Source of the DNA: Paragorgia papillata
Lineage: Eukaryota > Cnidaria > Anthozoa > Scleralcyonacea > Coralliidae
NCBI GenBank assembly: GCA_035771165.1
Contig: JAWNZC010000222.1
Location: forward strand, 1 to 64,000
Length of the DNA stretch: 64,000 nt
Direction: 5' to 3'
In this document: positions 62,306-64,000 of the stretch, piece by piece
Position numbering within the stretch: the stretch's first letter is position 1
Layout: the number at the start of each line of letters is the position of its first letter
Translations under genes and position numbers: made by a program
Notes under the pieces: generated by a model
Databases searched by the model: none
What the model was told of the DNA's origin: nothing
What the model saw: only the letters and a program-made list of their open reading frames with translations

Positions 62306-62940
62306 AGATATCTATTTATACATAGGTATAGTGCATAAAATAGGTATAAATTGTTGTTTTCTACAGTACTTACTTGTCTATACTTGTAAATATCTTTCTG
62401 TCTCTATGTTTGGTGGAATATAGTTAAACTCTGGTCTAGAAATAACATATGAAAAGTTATGATACAAAATAAATTTACTTGCAAAATTACAATGCAGTAA
62501 TTCAAATCAATCCAAATTACAATGCAAATGCATAACAATCCTGAGAAGTAAATTAGGCAAAGTGAGGCAAGACAAAATAATTAAGGCAAGGGAAGGGAGG
62601 CAGTCCTTTAAAACTATAAACTGTTTTACCAAATACCAGACACTGCCAGATAGCAGAATTTTACTGGATACTGCCCACTGGGCACCAATACCCAGATCTG
62701 GCACATCTCTAAAAACTTTACAATATACTTATACAGAACAACATTATATAAAAATCATCTTTAATAATTTATAAATAAGTCACATTTAAAATAAACATAT
62801 TTTTCTACTTACTTGTTAAATAGTTAGTAGAATAAAATTATATTTTTCTGTATTTTTGTTTGGTTCTAACCTAATAAATTACATGAAAATTTAAGATATT
62901 GAAATAGAGTGACTTGCAAAGTTACAGTAATATTTTCAAA
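62306..62940. other. No gene recognised
   Basis: AT-rich DNA between two satellite blocks, without recognisable structure. Confidence 0.5.
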
Positions 62941-63455
62941 ATAATGTATTTCAATGCAATGCACTCCAATACAATGCATGTAATACAATGCAATGTAATG
63001 CAAAACAATGCAAAACAATGCAACGCAATACAATGCAATCTGACACAGTCCTCATTACAATGCAATAAATGTTGATAGACTGCAAAACTATACAATACAA
63101 AACTTTACAACACTTCAATACAATGCAATAACAATAAAAAACAATGCAGTACAGTACAGTAAAGTACAAATAAAATACAGTGTAGTGAAGTACTGTGTAG
63201 TGCAGTGCAATACAGTGCAGTGCAGTACAGTACAGTACAGCACAGTACAATACAATACAATACAATACAATACAATACAATACAATACAATACAATACAA
63301 TACAGTGCAGTACAGTGCAGTGCAGTGCAGTGCAGTACAATACAATACAGTACAATACAGTGCAGTACAATACAGTGCAGTGCAGTAGAGTACAATACAA
63401 TACAGTGCAGTGCAGTGCAGTACAATACAGTGCAGTGCAGTACAGTATTAGTACA
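62941..63455 (+). repeat. Satellite of AATAC / AATGC / AGTGC pentamers
   Basis: Begins as AATGCAATGC-type units, diverges, and becomes (AATAC)n at 63245-63302 and mixed CAGTGCAGTACAGTACAATA to 63450. Long frames are artefacts. Confidence 0.9.
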
Positions 63456-63559
63456 ATATTATAAAAATGATTTATTCAATTATAAATAGGTATTAAATAG
63501 GTATGATATAAGCAGCACTTAAAAGATAAATGCTTGAAAATTTACTATATAATACAATA

Positions 63560-64000
63560 TTACAATGCAATGGAATGCAATGAATTGCATTGCAATGCAA
63601 TGAGCAATACAATACAATACAATACAATACAATACAACACAACACAACACAACACAACACAACACAACACAACACAACACAACACAACACAACACAACAC
63701 AACACAACACAACAGCACAGCACAGCACAGCACAGCACAGCACAACACAACACAACACAACACAACACAACACAACACAGGACAACACAACACAACACAG
63801 CACAGCACAAAACAACACAGCACAAAACAACACAGCACAACACAACACAACACAACACAGCACAGCACAACACAGCACAGCACAACACAGCACAGCACAA
63901 CACAGCACACACAACACAGCACACACAACACAGCACACACAGCACAGCACAACACAGCACAACACAGCACAACACAGCACAGCACACACAGCACAACACA
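63560..64000 (+). repeat. Satellite of AATAC, then ACAAC / ACAGC pentamers
   Basis: Starts with AATGC units, changes to (AATAC)n near 63605, then (ACAAC)n and (ACAGC)n with a few eight- to nine-base variants (CAGCACACA) to the window edge. It continues beyond the window. Confidence 0.95.

Noticed and set aside
58479..62423. Open frames of up to 1273 codons on both strands (LSCLVLSCLV and KTRQDKTRQD peptides)
   Set aside because: They lie wholly within GACAA/GATGCAA satellite. The units contain no stop in any frame, so length carries no information.
62951..63999. Open frames of 90-170 codons in the last kilobase
   Set aside because: Same cause: pentamer simple sequence (AATAC, AGTGC, ACAAC, ACAGC) without stop codons.
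58490..64000. Telomeric repeat
   Set aside because: Pentamer satellites only. No run of TTAGGG or CCCTAA was seen, so a telomere cannot be claimed.

Overview
The window is eukaryotic and very probably metazoan. Exons are short and bounded by GT/AG splice sites, introns are long, and most of the sequence is AT-rich, repeat-dense non-coding DNA. The gene content fits a cnidarian such as a stony coral or anemone: a ROCO (LRR-Roc-COR) protein with Death-domain exons, amplified BEN-domain gene fragments, LINE reverse-transcriptase remnants, a RecQ-like helicase fragment and many palindromic DNA elements. The organism call is inference from content; no sequence search was possible. Layout. 1-7.4 kb: dispersed repeats, T-rich low-complexity DNA and a degenerate tandem array whose units carry a tRNA D-arm-like motif; no convincing gene. 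7.4-18.9 kb: a cluster of broken BEN-domain gene copies mixed with minus-strand LINE reverse-transcriptase fragments. Two blocks (10.41-12.95 and 14.11-16.48 kb) are duplicates that differ mostly by small insertions and deletions. 19.9-20.8 kb: a decayed transposon-type ORF. 21.68-24.53 kb: a 2.86-kb element with 16-bp perfect terminal inverted repeats, packed with the palindrome TTCATGAA, followed directly by a 37-bp minisatellite. 25.4-30.1 kb: short tandem repeats and several inverted-repeat elements. 30.3-35.6 kb: a satellite of about 160-bp monomers with a 1648-bp higher-order repeat. 35.6-36.85 kb: polypyrimidine DNA with a 39-bp minisatellite. 37-47 kb: nested palindromic elements, a LINE fragment split by an insertion with a 13-bp target duplication, tRNA-derived SINEs and a RecQ-like fragment. 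58.5-64 kb: simple-sequence satellites built mainly on five-base units. The one gene I can assemble runs on the minus strand from about 56.87 to 41.5 kb. A large exon encodes at least 17 near-identical 46-residue leucine-rich-repeat units, a Roc GTPase, an acidic repeat linker and a COR domain, and ends at a phase-1 splice donor at 52160. Downstream lie four candidate exons: 49762-49809, 48272-48556 (Death domain), 47773-47877 and 41511-41801 (Death domain). All four start and end in phase 1, so they join in frame and suggest LRR-Roc-COR-Death-Death, an intracellular sensor or scaffold architecture. The 5' end of the LRR array runs straight into a TTTGCA-rich repeat, and the true first exon is not visible. 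Everything else looks like relics or repeats. The very long open frames in the satellite regions are products of short units that never form stop codons and are not called as genes.
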